The position numbers were made by a program, and so were the translations under genes. Positions 23,942-36,306 of a stretch of DNA of 64,000 nucleotides are shown here, in pieces. The notes beneath the pieces were generated by a model. It was not told the origin of the DNA, searched no databases, and worked only from the letters and a program-made list of their open reading frames with translations. Position 1 is the first letter of the stretch. Each line of letters starts with the position of its first letter. Origin of the DNA: Sympetrum striolatum (Eukaryota > Arthropoda > Insecta > Odonata > Libellulidae); NCBI GenBank assembly GCA_947579665.1, contig OX388341.1, forward strand, positions 6,128,752 through 6,192,751, read 5' to 3'.

Positions 23942-25012
23942 GGATACTAATTCACAGCCTAAACCACAAGCGTGATTGACTTGAAATTTTTACGACGTAT
24001 TGGCCATAACGTGTAACCACCAGAAAAATTGCGATTTTGAACCTCGGTGCCATGGGTTCGATTCCAGAAGGCCCCAAAATCGCGATTTTCCCCATAAGTA
24101 TACATGGCGGGGATTTTCCAAATTTTTTTTGAGGCCCTTTCCGGAAAAGGAGAGAATTGAAATTCGAGAGACCGCTAGAAGCCGTGCATATCCAACGAAA
24201 ATCAAAAAGACATCTTCGAATTTTGTCCATGGTTCGATGCTAGGTTGGTGCAAAAATCGGCCGTTTAAAATGCATTGCGGCGATTTTTAAGATTTTTTTT
24301 GATCCTTTCCCGATAACATGGATACTTGAAACTCGGCACGTCGATAGATATCATGAATATATATCATAATCAAATTTTAGATGTTCGCTGATGGTCCTTG
24401 GTTCGATCCCAGAGAGCCATTTGCACTTCTCAATGCATTTCTTAAGGAGATAACGGAAACAAAATTAAGGTACTTCCCGGCAATCTATCGACATCAAACT
24501 TTGCATGATAGAAAAGCCAGTCCTTACAAATCAAACTTTGCATTCACAGCTTACAGTATTTCATGGATTCGACACCAGGTGTCTCTGCAATCAGAAGTTA
24601 ATCCGATTTTTAGGAATTATTTTGAAACCTTTGCCAATAATATAGAAACTTCAAATTCAGCATATAGATAAACATTATAAATAGCTTTCAGAAACATTTT
24701 TTAGATTTCCAAAATCGTCCTTGGTTCGAATCCAGGGAGCCATTAAATTCGTGAAAATTAGAACGTCTTTTTAGGCAGTTGTAGCCTATATTTCTGCTTG
24801 AATTTTCACACATAGTTAGAGATGGTGATTTTCTATTGTGCTGCAAAGTAAGTTCACAGTAAAGACCCGGGTTCGATGCCAGACGATGGAATTTCAGCGA
24901 ATTTAAGAAAAATTAAAATCCATTTTTTTCTTTTGATGGCCGTCCCGATATGATGCCGACATGAAAATAGTGTTGTCGATCTGCTTGCAGTATGCAAGCT
25001 ACATTTTACTCG
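23942..25012 (+). mobile_element. E23: alpha element, L1/L2 mosaic
   Basis: Starts as L1 (GGATACTAATTCACAG) and switches to L2-type sequence around its first B-box (CTCGGTGCCATGG, then CCAGAAGGCCCC near 24045-24075). The rest is a full alpha body. The spacer to E24 has a forward 5' terminus lacking TC and a TA tract. Confidence 0.76.
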
Positions 25013-25058
25013 TATAATAGATATATATAGATGCTTCTCCGGATTCATTCATGTATCC

Positions 25059-25089
<31 letters not shown>

Positions 25090-25090
<1 letters not shown>

Positions 25091-26166
25091 GATACAAACT
25101 CACAGCCTAAACCACAAGAGTGATTGAGCTGAAATTTTTACGACATATTGGCCATAACGTATAACCTCCAGAAAAATTGCGATTTTGATCCTCAGTGTCA
25201 TGGGTTCGATTCCAGGGGGCTCCAAAGTCCCGATTTTTCCCGTTTAAATGCATTGCTTTGATTTTCGGGAATTAAAAAAAAATACTTCCCGGATAGGTAG
25301 AGAATCAAAACTAAGGGAGCCTTTATATATGGTCATGATCTATCGAAAACATAAATGAGTTTTACGGAAAATAACATGGGTTCGATGCTAGGTCGAAGCA
25401 AATATCTGCCGTTTAAAATGTATTGTGGCGATTTTTAAGATTTTTTTTGGACCCTTTCCCGATGGCATGGAAACTTGAAATTCTGTATGGGGTTGGATAT
25501 CATAAATATATTTCATAATCGATTTTTATGTGTTCCCTGATGTTCCTTGGTTCGATCCCAGAGGGCCTTTTACATTCCTCAATGCATTTCTTATGGAGAT
25601 AAAGGAAAAAGGTTTTAGGTACTTCCCGGCATGATATCGACTTCAAACTTTGCATAATATAAGATGAAGTACTTATAAGTCATAATGTGAATTCCCAGCT
25701 AACAATATTTCCTCGGTTCGACACCAGGCGTCTCTTCAATCATTAAATTATCCAATTTTTAGGAATTTTTTTGAACCCTTTCCCAATAATATTAAAACAT
25801 GAAATTAGGTATATAGATAGAGAACATGGATACATTTCAAAAACATATTTTAGATTTCCTAGATCGTACTTGGTACGAATCCAGAGAGCCATTTACATTA
25901 TTGAAAAGTTGGACGTCGTTTGAGGCAGTTGGAGCCAATATTTCTGCTTGAATTTTCACACATAGTAAGAGATGGTGATTTTCTGTTATGCCGCATATTA
26001 CGTTCGCCAGGAAGGCCTAGGTTCGATGCCAGACGATTAAATTGCAGCGAATTTTAAGAACTTTTTCAATCCCTTTTTATTTTCTATTGAGGGCCGTCCC
26101 GATATGATGCCGACAAGAAATTAGTGTTGTCGATCTGCTTGCAGTATGCAAGCTACATTTTACTCG
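25090..26166 (+). mobile_element. E24: alpha element, L1 (GAGA) start
   Basis: Full alpha body. The second box context is ACATGGGTTCGATGCTAGG and the fifth is TTGGTACGAATCC (degenerate, near 25870). The spacer to E25 is a pure TA tract with no terminus. Confidence 0.76.
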
Positions 26167-26167
26167 T

Positions 26168-26170
<3 letters not shown>

Positions 26171-26209
<39 letters not shown>
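26171..26209. repeat. (TA)n tract
   Basis: About 39 bp of pure TA directly after the 3' end of E24 and before the body of E25. Confidence 0.95.
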
Positions 26210-26211
<2 letters not shown>

Positions 26212-26212
<1 letters not shown>

Positions 26213-27284
26213 GATACAAAGTCACAGGCTGAACCACTAGCGTCAATGGCTTGAAATTTTTACGACATATTGGCCATAACGTATAACCTCCAGAAAAATT
26301 GCGATTTTGAACCTCAGTGTCATGGGTTCGATTCCAGAGGGCCCCAATGTCCCGATTTTTCCCGTTTAAATGCATTGCTTTGATTTTCGGGAATTAAAAA
26401 AAATTCTTCCCGTATAGGTAGAGAATTAAAACTCGAGGGGCCTATATATATGAACATGATCTATCGAAAACATAAATGGGTTTAACGGAAAATATTCTGG
26501 GTTCGATGCTAAGTCGGGGCAAAAATCGGCCGTTTAAAATGCGTTGTGGCGATTTTTAAAATTTTTTTTGGACCCCTTTCCGAATGCATGGAAACTTGAA
26601 ATTTGGCATGGGGTTAGAAATCATAAATATATTTCATAATCAAATTTTACATATTCGCTGAGGGTCCTTGGTTCGATCCCAGAGGGCCATTTGCACTCCA
26701 CAATGCATTTCTTATGGGGATAACAGAAACACATTTTAGGTACTTGCCGGTGTGATATCGGCTTCAAACTTTGTATGAAATTAGATCAAGTCCTAGCAAG
26801 GCATTTTGTGCATTTACAGCTTCCAATACGTCCAGGGTTCGACACCAGGCGTCTCTACAATCAGTCATTGATCCGATTTTTAAGAATTATTTTGAACCCC
26901 TTCCCAATAATATTAAAACTTGAAATTCGGCATATATATAGAACATATAGATACATTTCGAAAATATATTTTATATTTCCTTAATCGTCCTTGGTTCGAA
27001 TCCAGAGAGCTATTAACATTCGTGAAAAGTAGGTCTTCGTTTGAGGCAGTTGCAGCCAATATTTCTGCTTGAATTTTCACACGTATTTAGAGAAGATGAT
27101 CTTCTGATGTGCTGCTTAGTAATTTCACCAAAAAGACCCGGGTTCGATGCCAGACGATTAAATTGAAGCGAATTTTAAGTATATTTTCAATCCTTTTTTT
27201 CCTTTCTGGGACCGTCCCGATATAATGCCGTTATGAAATTAGTGTTGTCGATCTGCTTGCAGTATGCAAGCTACATTTTACTCG
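26212..27284 (+). mobile_element. E25: alpha element, L1 start
   Basis: Full alpha body directly after the TA tract, with AGAGGATACAAAGTCACAGG as its start. Six boxes are intact in core. The spacer to E26 holds an inverted 5' terminus. Confidence 0.77.
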
Positions 27285-27333
27285 TATATATGAATGAATC
27301 CGGAGAAGCATCTATATATAATAGATATAGAGA

Positions 27334-28408
27334 GGATACAAATTCACAGCCTAAACCACAAGCGTAATTAACTTGAAATTTTTACGACATAATGGCCATA
27401 ACGTGTAACCGCCAGAAAAATTGCGATTTTGAACTTCAGTGTCATGGGTTCGATTCCAGAGGGCCCCAAAGTCCCGATTTTTCCCGTTTAAATGCATTGC
27501 TTTGGTTTTCGAGAATTTTTAAAAAATACTTGCCGGATAGGTAGGGACTTAAAACTCAAGGAGCCGATATATATGGTCATGATATATCGAAAACAAAAAT
27601 GAGTTTTACTGAAAATATCCTGCGTTCGATGCTAGGTCGAGTCAAAAATCGGCCGTTTAAAATGCATTGTGTGAATTTTTAAGATTTTTTTTGGACCCTT
27701 TCCCGATGGCATGGAAACTTGAAATTCGGCAAGGGTTTAGATATCATAAATATATTTAATAATCAAATTTTACATATTCGCTGAAGGTCCTTGGTTCGAT
27801 CCCAGAGAGCCATTTACATTCCTCAATGCATTTCTTATGGAGATAAAAGAAAAAAGTTTTAGGTACTTCCCGGCATGATATCGACTTCAAACTTTGTATG
27901 AAATAAGATGAAGTCCTAATAAATCATACTGTCCATTTTCAGCTACCAATATGTCCTTGGTTCGACACCAGGCGTCTCTACAATCAGTATTATATCCGAT
28001 ATTTAAGAATTAATTTAAACCCCTTCCCAATAATATTAAATCATGTAATTAGGCATATAGATAGAGAACATAGAGACATTTTAAAAACATGTTTTAGATT
28101 TCCTAGATCGTTCTTGGTTCGAATCCAGAGAGCCTTTTACATTATTGAAAAGAAGGACGTCGTTTGAGGCAGTTGGAGCCAATTATTCTGCTTGAATTTT
28201 AACACATAGTAAGAGATGGTGATTTTCTGTTGTGCTGTATAGTAGGTTCACCAGGAAGGCCTTGGTTCGATGCCAGATGATTAATTTGCAGCGAATTTTC
28301 AGAATATTTTCAATTCCTTTTTTTTTCTTTTAGGGCCGTCTCGATATGATGACGACATGAAATTAGTGTTGTCGATCTGCTTGCAGTATGCAAGCAACAT
28401 TTTACTCG
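27334..28408 (+). mobile_element. E26: alpha element, L1 (GAGA) start
   Basis: Full alpha body with six boxes. The second is CTGCGTTCGATGC. The spacer 28409-28438 is a GCTATATAG/TATAGATAG tract without a terminus. Confidence 0.77.
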
Positions 28409-28438
28409 TAGCTATATAGCTATATAGGTATATAGATA

Positions 28439-29511
28439 GGAGACAAATTCACAGGCTAAACCACAAGCGCCATTGGCTTGAAATTTTTACGACGTTATGG
28501 CCATGACGTGTAACCTCCAGGAAAAAGCCGACTTTGAACCTCGGTGTCATGGGTTCGATTCCAGAAGGCCCCAAAGTCGCGATTTTCCCCATAAGATTAC
28601 ATGGTGGGGATGTTCGAAAAATTTTTTGAGGCACTTTCCGAAAAGGTAGAGAGATGAAATTCAAGGGACTGCTAGAAACCGTGCATATCCAACGAAAATC
28701 AAAAAAACATCTTCGAATATTGTCCATGGTTAGATGCTAGGTCGGTGCAAAAATCGGCCGTTTAAAATGCACTGCTGCGATTTTTAAGATTTTTTTTGGA
28801 TCCTTTCCCGATAACATGGATACTTGAAACTCGGCACGTGGATAGATATCATGAATATATTTCATAATAAAATTTTTCATGTTCGCTGATGGTCCTTGGT
28901 TCGATCCCAGAGGACCATTTACATCCTACAATGCATTTCTTATGGAGATTACGGAAGCAAATTTTAGGTACTTCCCGACATGATAAAGACTTCAAACTTA
29001 GCATGAAACGAGAGCAAATTTTTACAAATCAAACTGTGCATTCACAACTTACAATATGTCCTGGGTTCGACACCAGGTGTCTCTGCAATCTAAAGTTGAT
29101 CCTATATTTATGAATTATTTTGAAACCTTTCCCAATAATATAGAAATTTGAAATTCGGCATATAGATAGAGATCATAAATAACTTTCAGAAACCTCTTTT
29201 AGATGTCCAAGATCGTCATTGGTTCGAATCGAGAGAGCCATTTAAATTCGTGAAAATTAGAACGTCTTTTGAGGCAGTTTAGCCCATATTTCTGCTTGAA
29301 TTTTCACACATAGTTAGAGATGGTGATGTTCTATTGTGTTTCATAGTAGGTTCACCATTAAGACCCGGGTTCAATGCCAGACGATGGAATTTCAGCGAAT
29401 TTTAAGAAAAATTTCAATCCACTTTTTTCTTTTGATGGCCGTCCCGATATGATGCCGACATGAAAATAGTGTTGTCGATCTGCTTGCAGTATGCAAGCAA
29501 CATTTTACTCG
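28439..29511 (+). mobile_element. E27: alpha element, L1/L2 mosaic
   Basis: The body starts GGAGACAAATTCACAGG (a variant of GGATAC). It switches from L1 to L2 type around the subterminal palindrome near 28490 and continues as L2 through unit 1. Unit 2 has GGTTAGATGC in place of the box core (near 28728), and the last box is GGGTTCAATGCC. Confidence 0.75.
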
Positions 29512-29553
29512 TATATATATAGACGTTTCTCCGGATATACCTATATATATATA

Positions 29554-30629
29554 GGGGATCAAAATTCTAACCATGTTCCACAAGTGCCACCGACTGGAAA
29601 TTTTTACGACGTTATGGCCATAACGTGTAACCTCCAGGAAAAAGCCGACTTTGAACCTCAGTGTCATGGGTTCGATTCCAGAAGGCCCCAAAGTCGCGAT
29701 TTTCCCCATAAGTATACATGGCGGGGATTTTCGAAAACTTTTTTGAGGCACTTCCCGGAAAAATAGAGAGTTGAAATTCGAGGGATCGCTAGAAGCCGTA
29801 CATATCCAACGAAAATCAAAAAGACATCTTCGAATATTGTCCATGGTTCGATGCTAGGTCGGTGCAAAAATCGGCCGTTTAAAATGCATTGCGGCGATTT
29901 TTAAGATTTTTTTTGATCCTTTCCCGATAACATGGATACTTGAAACTCGGCACGTAAATAGAAATCATGAACATATATTTAATAATCAAATTTTAGATGT
30001 TCGCTCATGATCCTTGGTTCGATCCCAGAGGGCCATTTGCAATTCTCAATGCATTTCTTACGGAGATAACGGAAACAAAATTAAGGTACTTCCCGGCATG
30101 CTATCGACTTCAAACTTTGCATGATAGAGGGGCAAGACTTATCAAATAAAATTATGCATTCACAGCTATCAATGTTTCCTGGGTTCGACACCAGGTGTCT
30201 CTGCAATCAGAAGTTGATCCGATTTTTAGGAATTATTTTGAAACCTTTTCCAATAATATAGAAACTTGAAATTTGACATATAGATTGAGATGATTAATAT
30301 CTTTCAGAAACATTTTTTATTTCCAAGATCGTCCTTGGTTCGAGTCCCGAGAGCCATTTACATTCGTGAACATTAGAGCGTCTTTTGAGGCAGTTGTAGC
30401 CAATATTTCTGCTTGAATTTTCACACATAGTTAGAGATGGTGATCTTTTATTGTGTTTCATTGTAGTTTTACCAGTAAGACCCAGGTTTGATGCCAGACG
30501 ATGAAATTTCAGCAAATTTAAGATAAAATTAAATCCTTTTTTTTTTCTTATGAGGACCGTCCCGATGTGATGCCGATATAAAATTAGTATTGCCGATCTG
30601 CTTGCAGTATGCAAGCAACATTTTACTCG
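29554..30629 (+). mobile_element. E28: alpha element, L2 start
   Basis: L2 start GGGGATCAAAATTC. A perfect 18-bp palindrome lies at 29609-29626. The alpha body is full, and the last box reads AGGTTTGATGCC (degenerate, near 30485). The 5' terminus is of correct polarity, lacks TC and has ACGTTTCTCC. Confidence 0.78.
29609..29626. repeat. 5' subterminal palindrome of E28
   Basis: ACGTTATGGCCATAACGT, an 18-bp perfect palindrome about 55 bp inside the body start. The same block, perfect or nearly so, is present in unit 1 of the elements I checked. Confidence 0.9.
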
Positions 30630-30638
30630 TATTATTTA

Positions 30639-31767
30639 TCTATTATATATAGACGCTTCTCCGGATATACTTATATATAAGTTATATATAGGGGATCAAA
30701 ATTCTAACCATGTTCCACAAGTGCCACTGCTTTGAAATTTTTACCACGTTATGGCCATAACGTGTAACCTCCAGGAAAAAGATGTTTTTGAACCTCGGTG
30801 TCATGGGTTCGATTCCAGAAGGCCCCAAAGTCGCGATTTTCCCCATAAGATTACATGGCGGGGATTTTTGAAAATTTTTTTGAGGCACTTCCCGGAAAAG
30901 GAGAGATTTGAAATTCAAGAGATCGCTAGATGCCGTGCATATCTAAGGTAAAGCATAAAGACATCTACGAATATTATCCTTGGTTCGATGCTAGGTCGGG
31001 GCAAAAATCGGCCGTTTAAAATGCATTGTGGCGATTTTTAAGATTTTTTTTGGACCCTTTTCCGATGGCATAGAAACTTGAAATTCGGTATGAGGTTAGA
31101 TACCATAAAAATATATCATAATCGAATTTTACATATTCGCTGATGGTCCTTGGTTCGATCCCAGAGGGACATTTAAATTCCTCAATGCATTTCTTACAGA
31201 GATAACGGAAACAAATTTTAGGTACTTCCCGGCACGATATCGACTTCAAACTTTGCATATAGAAAGATCAAGTTCATACAAATCAAACAGTGCATTCACA
31301 GCTATCAATGTGTCCTGGGTTCGACACCAGGTGTCTCTGCAATCAGAAGTTGATCCGATTTTTAGGAATTATTTTGAAACCTTTGCCAATAATATAGAAA
31401 CTTCAAATTCGGCGTATAGATAGAGATCATAAATAACTTTCAGAAACAATTTTTAGATTTCCAAGATCGTCCTTGGTTCGAATCCAGAGATCCATTTAAA
31501 TTCGTGAAAATTAGAACGTCTTTTGAGGCAGTTGTAGCCCATATTTCTGCTTGAATTTTCACACATACTTAGAGATGGTGATCTTCTATTGTGTTGCATA
31601 GTATGTTCACAGTAAAGACCCAGGTTCGATGCCAGACACTTAAATTGAAGCGTATTCTAAGAATATTTTCAATCTTATTTTTTTCTTTTGTGGACCGTCC
31701 CGATATGATGCCAATATGAAATTAGTATTGCCGATCTGCTTGCAGTATGCAAGCTACATTTTACTCG
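30639..31767 (+). mobile_element. E29: complete alpha element, L2 start
   Basis: Complete TC..CTCG element of about 1,129 bp. The terminus TCTATTATATATAGACGC follows an A at 30638. It carries the longest perfect subterminal palindrome seen (20 bp). The spacer after it has a truncated 5' terminus of E30. Confidence 0.81.
30745..30764. repeat. 20-bp perfect palindrome in E29
   Basis: CACGTTATGGCCATAACGTG, centred on TGGCCA. It is the best example of the 5' subterminal palindrome. Confidence 0.92.
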
Positions 31768-31824
31768 TATAATAGATAGATGCTTCTCCGGATTCATTCA
31801 TATATATACCTATATAGATAGATA

Positions 31825-32927
31825 GGATACAAATTCACAGCCTAAACTACAAGCGTCATTGATCTGAAATTTTTATGACATATTGGCCATAACGTGATAC
31901 CCCCAGGAAAAAAGAGACTTTGATCCTCAGTGTCATAGGTTCGATTCCAGAGGGCCCCAAAGTCCCGACTTTTTCCCGTTTGAATGCATTGCCGTGATTT
32001 TCGGGAATTAAAAAAAAATACTTTCTGGATAGGTAGAGAAGTAAAACTCAAGGTGCCTATATTTATGGTCTTGGACTTTCGAAAACATCAATGACTTTTA
32101 CAAAAGTTATCCTGGGTTCGATGCTAGGACGATGCAAAGATCTGCCCTTTAAAATACATGGGAGCCGTTTTTCATTATTTTTTAGATGCACTTATCGAAA
32201 TGATAGGATGTTCGTGCTTGGCTGGAAGATGTATGGTACGAATAAGTTTTAGAAAAAAATTTTCATAAGACCGTACTGTTCCTGGGTTCGAAGCCAGAGC
32301 ACAATAACGTTTCTCTCATAAGGAATATAAAGGAAAAGTAGGACGTCATTTGAGGCAGTTGTAACCAATATTTCTGCTTGAATTTGCATACGCGGTTAGA
32401 GATGGTGTTTTTCTGTTGTGCTGCATAGAAAGTATTGCCTGAAAGACCCAGGTTCGATGCCGGGCAGTAAAAATATCACCCATATATAATACTATGGGGT
32501 ATCTTTTCATAATTTTTTTATGCATTTATCGATATGTAAGGGAGCTCTTGCTTAGATGGAAGATGTATATTAACACTTTGTTTAAGAAAAAAAATAGATG
32601 AGACCTTGCTGTTCCTGGGTTCGATGCCAGAGCACATTATAATTTCTCAAATAAGGAGTGTATGTGAATAGTAGGACGTCGTTTGAGGTAGTTGCACCTA
32701 ATAGTTTTGCTTGAATTTTCACACATAGTTTGATATAGTAATTTTCTATTTTGCTGCATAGTAAGTACACCAGGAAGACCGGGGTTCGCTGCCAGGTGAT
32801 TAAATTGCAGCGAATTCTACGAATATTTTGAATTTTTTTTTTCTTTTGATGTCCGTCCCGGTATATGATGCCGATATGAAATTAGTGTTGTCGATCTGCT
32901 TGCAGTATGCAAGCTACATTTTACTCG
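31825..32927 (+). mobile_element. E30: beta element, L1 start
   Basis: Sister of E3 and E19 with the same six monomers and the TTCGCTGCC last box. A forward 5' terminus without its TC end lies in the preceding spacer (TAATAGATAGATGC). It ends the ten-element plus run and meets E31 tail to tail. Confidence 0.8.
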
Positions 32928-32994
32928 TACTTATATATATACGAGTAAAATGTAGCTTGCATACTGCAAGCAGATCGACAACACTAATTTCATA
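32876..32994. repeat. Tail-to-tail inverted repeat E30/E31
   Basis: Arms of about 54 nt around ACTTATATATA. This is the same arrangement as the other tail-to-tail junctions. Confidence 0.86.
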
Positions 32995-34069
32995 ACGGCA
33001 TTAGGTCGGGACGGTCCCGGAAAGGAAAAAAAGGATTGAAAATATTCTTAATATTCGCTTCAATTTAATTTTTTGGTATCGAACCCGGGTCTTTTTGGTG
33101 AAATTTCTATGCAGCACATCAGAAGATCATCTTCTCTAAATAGGTGTGAAAATTCAAGCAGAAATATTGGCTGCAACTGCCTCAAACGAAGACCTACTTT
33201 TCACGAATGTTAAAAGCTCTCTGGATTCGAACCAAGGCCGATCCTGGAAATATAAAATGTGTTTTCGAAATGTATCTATAAGTTCTATATATATGCCGAA
33301 TTTCAAGTTTTAATATTATTGGGAAGGGGTTCAAAATAATTCTTAAAAATCGGATCAGCGACTGATAATAGAGACGCCTGGTGTCGAACCCTGGACGTAT
33401 TGCAAGCTGTAAATGCACAAAATTACTTGCTAGGACTTGATCTAATTTCATACAAAGTTTGAAGCCGATATCACACCGGGAAGTACCTAAAATGTGTTTC
33501 TGTTATCCCCATAAGATATGCATTGTGGAGTGCAAAAGGCCCTCTGGGATCGAACCAAGGACCCTCAGCGAATATGTAAAATTTTATAATGAGATATATT
33601 TATGATTACTAACCCCATGCCAAATTTCAAGTTTCCATGCATTCGAAAAGGGGTCCAAAAAAATCTTAAAAATCGCCACAATGCATTTTAAACGGAAGAA
33701 TTTTGCATCGACCTAGCATCGAACCCAGGATATTTTCCGTTAAACCAATTTATATTTTCGATAGATCATGTTCATATATATAGGCTCCTTGAGTTTTAAT
33801 TCTCTACCTATACGGGAAGTATTTTTTTTTAATTCCCGAAAATCAAAGCAATGCATTTAAACGGGAAAAAACGGGACTTTGGGGTCCTCTGGAATCGAAC
33901 CCATGACACTGAGGAACAAAATCGCAATTTTTCTGCCGGTTACACGTAATGGCCAATACGTCGTAAAAATTTCAAGTCAATGGCGCTTGTGGTTTAGGCT
34001 GTGAATTAGTATCCTATGTATCTATCTATCTATATGAATGAATCCGGAGAAGCATCTATATATAATAGA
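32942..34069 (-). mobile_element. E31: complete alpha element abutting E32
   Basis: Complete TC..CTCG element of about 1,128 bp. Its 5' TC (GA at 34068-34069) is joined directly to the CTCG end of E32 (CGAG at 34070), with no spacer base. The 3'-most box sits in TTTTGGTATCGAACCC. Confidence 0.82.
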
Positions 34070-34080
34070 CGAGTAAAATG
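34060..34080 (-). other. Exact CTCG-TC head-to-tail junction
   Basis: On the minus strand, ACTCG of E32 is followed directly by TCTATTATA of E31. Tandem rolling-circle products or insertion of a circle with joined ends would give this junction. The same join occurs at 45437/45438. Confidence 0.85.
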
Positions 34081-35143
34081 TTGCTTGCATACTGCAAGCA
34101 GATCGTCAACACTATTTTCATGTCGGCATCATATCGGGACGGCCATCAAAAGAAAAAAATGGATTGAAATTTTTCTTAAAATTCGCTGAAATTCCATCGT
34201 CTGGCATCGAACCCGGGTCTTTACTGTGAACTTACTATGCAGCACAATAAAACATAACCATCTCTAACTAAGTGTGAAAATTTAAGCAGAAATATGGGCT
34301 ACAATTGCCTCAAAAGACGTTCTAATTTTCACGAATTTAAATGGCTCTCTGGATTCGAACCAAGGACGATCTACGAAATCTAAAACATGTTTTTATAATG
34401 TCTCTATGTTCTCTATCTATATGCCTAATAACATATTTTAAAATTATTGGGAAGGGGTTTAAATTCATTCTTAAAAATCGGATAATTTACTGATTGTAGT
34501 GACGCCTGGTGTCGAACCCAGGAAATATTGGTAGCTGCGAGTGGACAGTATGACTTATTAGGAATTCATCTTATTTCATACAAAGTTTGAAGTCGATATC
34601 ATGCCGGGAAGTACCTAAAATGTGTTTCCGTTATCCCCATTAGAAATGCATTGTGGAGTGCAAATGGCCCTCTGGGATCGAACCAAGGACCCTCAGCGAA
34701 TATGTAAAATTCTATTATGAAATATATTTATGATATATAAACCCTTGCCGAATTTCAAGTTTCCATGCCAACGGGAAAGGGTCCAAAAAAAATCTTAAAT
34801 ATCGCCACAATGCATTTTAAACGGCCGATTTTTGCCTCGACCTAGCATCGAACCCAGGATATATTCAGTAAAACTCATTTATGTTTTCGATGGATCATGA
34901 CCATATATATCGGCTCCTTGAGTTTTAAGTCCCTACCTATCCGGCAAGTATTTTTTAAAAATTCCCGAAAATCAAAGCAATGCATTTAAACGGGAAAAAT
35001 CGGGACTTTGGGGGCCTCTGGAATCGAACCCATGACACTGAGGTTCAAAATCGCAATTTTTCTGGTGGTTACACGTTATGGCCAATATGTCGTAAAAATT
35101 TCAAGTCAATGACGCTTGTGGTTTGGCCTGTGAGTTTGTATCC
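34070..35143 (-). mobile_element. E32: alpha element, L1 start
   Basis: Full alpha body. The spacer 35144-35206 holds a short-type 5' terminus (AGACGCTTCTCCGGATATAC) in plus orientation, inverted relative to this element. Confidence 0.78.
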
Positions 35144-35206
35144 TCTCTCTATATATATATATATCTATTATATATAGACGCTTCTCCGGATATACTTATA
35201 TATATA

Positions 35207-36284
35207 CGAGTAAAATGTAGCTTGCATACTGCAAGCAGATCGACAACAATAATTTCTTGTCGGCATCATATTGGGACGGCCCTCAATCGAAAATAAAAAG
35301 GGATTGAAAAAGTTCTTAAAATTCGCTGCAATTTAATCGTCTGGCATCGAACCTAGGCCTTCCTGGTTAACGTAATATGCAGCACAACAGAAAATCACCA
35401 TCTCTTACTATGTGTGAAAATTCAAGCAGAAATATTGGCTCCAACTGCCTCAAACGACGTCCTACTTTTCAATAATGTAAATGGCTCTCTGGGTTCGAAC
35501 CAAGTACGATCTAGGAGATCTAAAATATGTTTTTGAAATGCATCTATGTTCTCTACCTATATACCTAATTTCATGTTTTAATATTATTGGGAAGGGGTTC
35601 AAAAAATTCCTAAAAATCGGATAATTTACTGATTGTAGAGACGCCTGGTGTCGAACCCAGGAAATATTGTTAGCTGGGAACGCACGTTATGACTTATAAG
35701 TACTTCATCTTATATTATGCAAAGTTTGAAGTCGATATCATGCCGGGAAGTACCTAAAACCTTTTTCCGTTATCTCCATAAGAAATGCGTTGAGGAATGT
35801 AAATGGCTCTCTGGGATCGAACCAAGGACCATCAGCGAATATGTAAAATTGGATTATGATATATTTTTATGGTATCAAACCTCATACCGAATTTCAAGTT
35901 TCTATGCCATCGGAAAAGGGTCCAAAAAAAATCTTAAAAATCGCCACAATGCATTTTAAACGGCCGATTTTTGCCCCGACCTAGCATCGAACCAAGGATA
36001 ATATTCGTAGATGTCTTTATGGTTTCCTTTAGATATGCACGGCATCTAGCGGTCCCTTGAATTTCAAATCTCTCCTTTTCCGGGAAGTGCCTCAAAAAAA
36101 TTTTCGAAAATCCCCGCCATGTATCCTTATGGAGAAAATCGGGACTTTAGGGCCTTCTGGAATCGAACCCATGACACCGAGGTTCAATGTCGGCTTTTTC
36201 CTGGAGGTTACACGTCATGGCCATAACGTCGTAAAAATTTCAAGTCGTTGGCACTTGTGGAACATGGTTAGAATTTTGATCCCC
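35207..36284 (-). mobile_element. E33: alpha element, L2 start
   Basis: Full alpha body ending in TTTGATCCCC. The spacer to E34 is only TA repeats plus GGT, with no terminus. The boxes are intact in core. Confidence 0.78.
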
Positions 36285-36306
36285 TATATATATATATATA
36301 TAGGTA

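Noticed and set aside
29392..29844. Open reading frame of about 150 codons and others of 60-136 codons throughout
   Set aside because: They run through the repeats on both strands. Their recurring peptides (for example SGIEPMTPRF, GFEPRTILEI) are just translations of the B-box motif TCGAACC in context. No domain, no start context and no frame conservation between diverged copies was seen.
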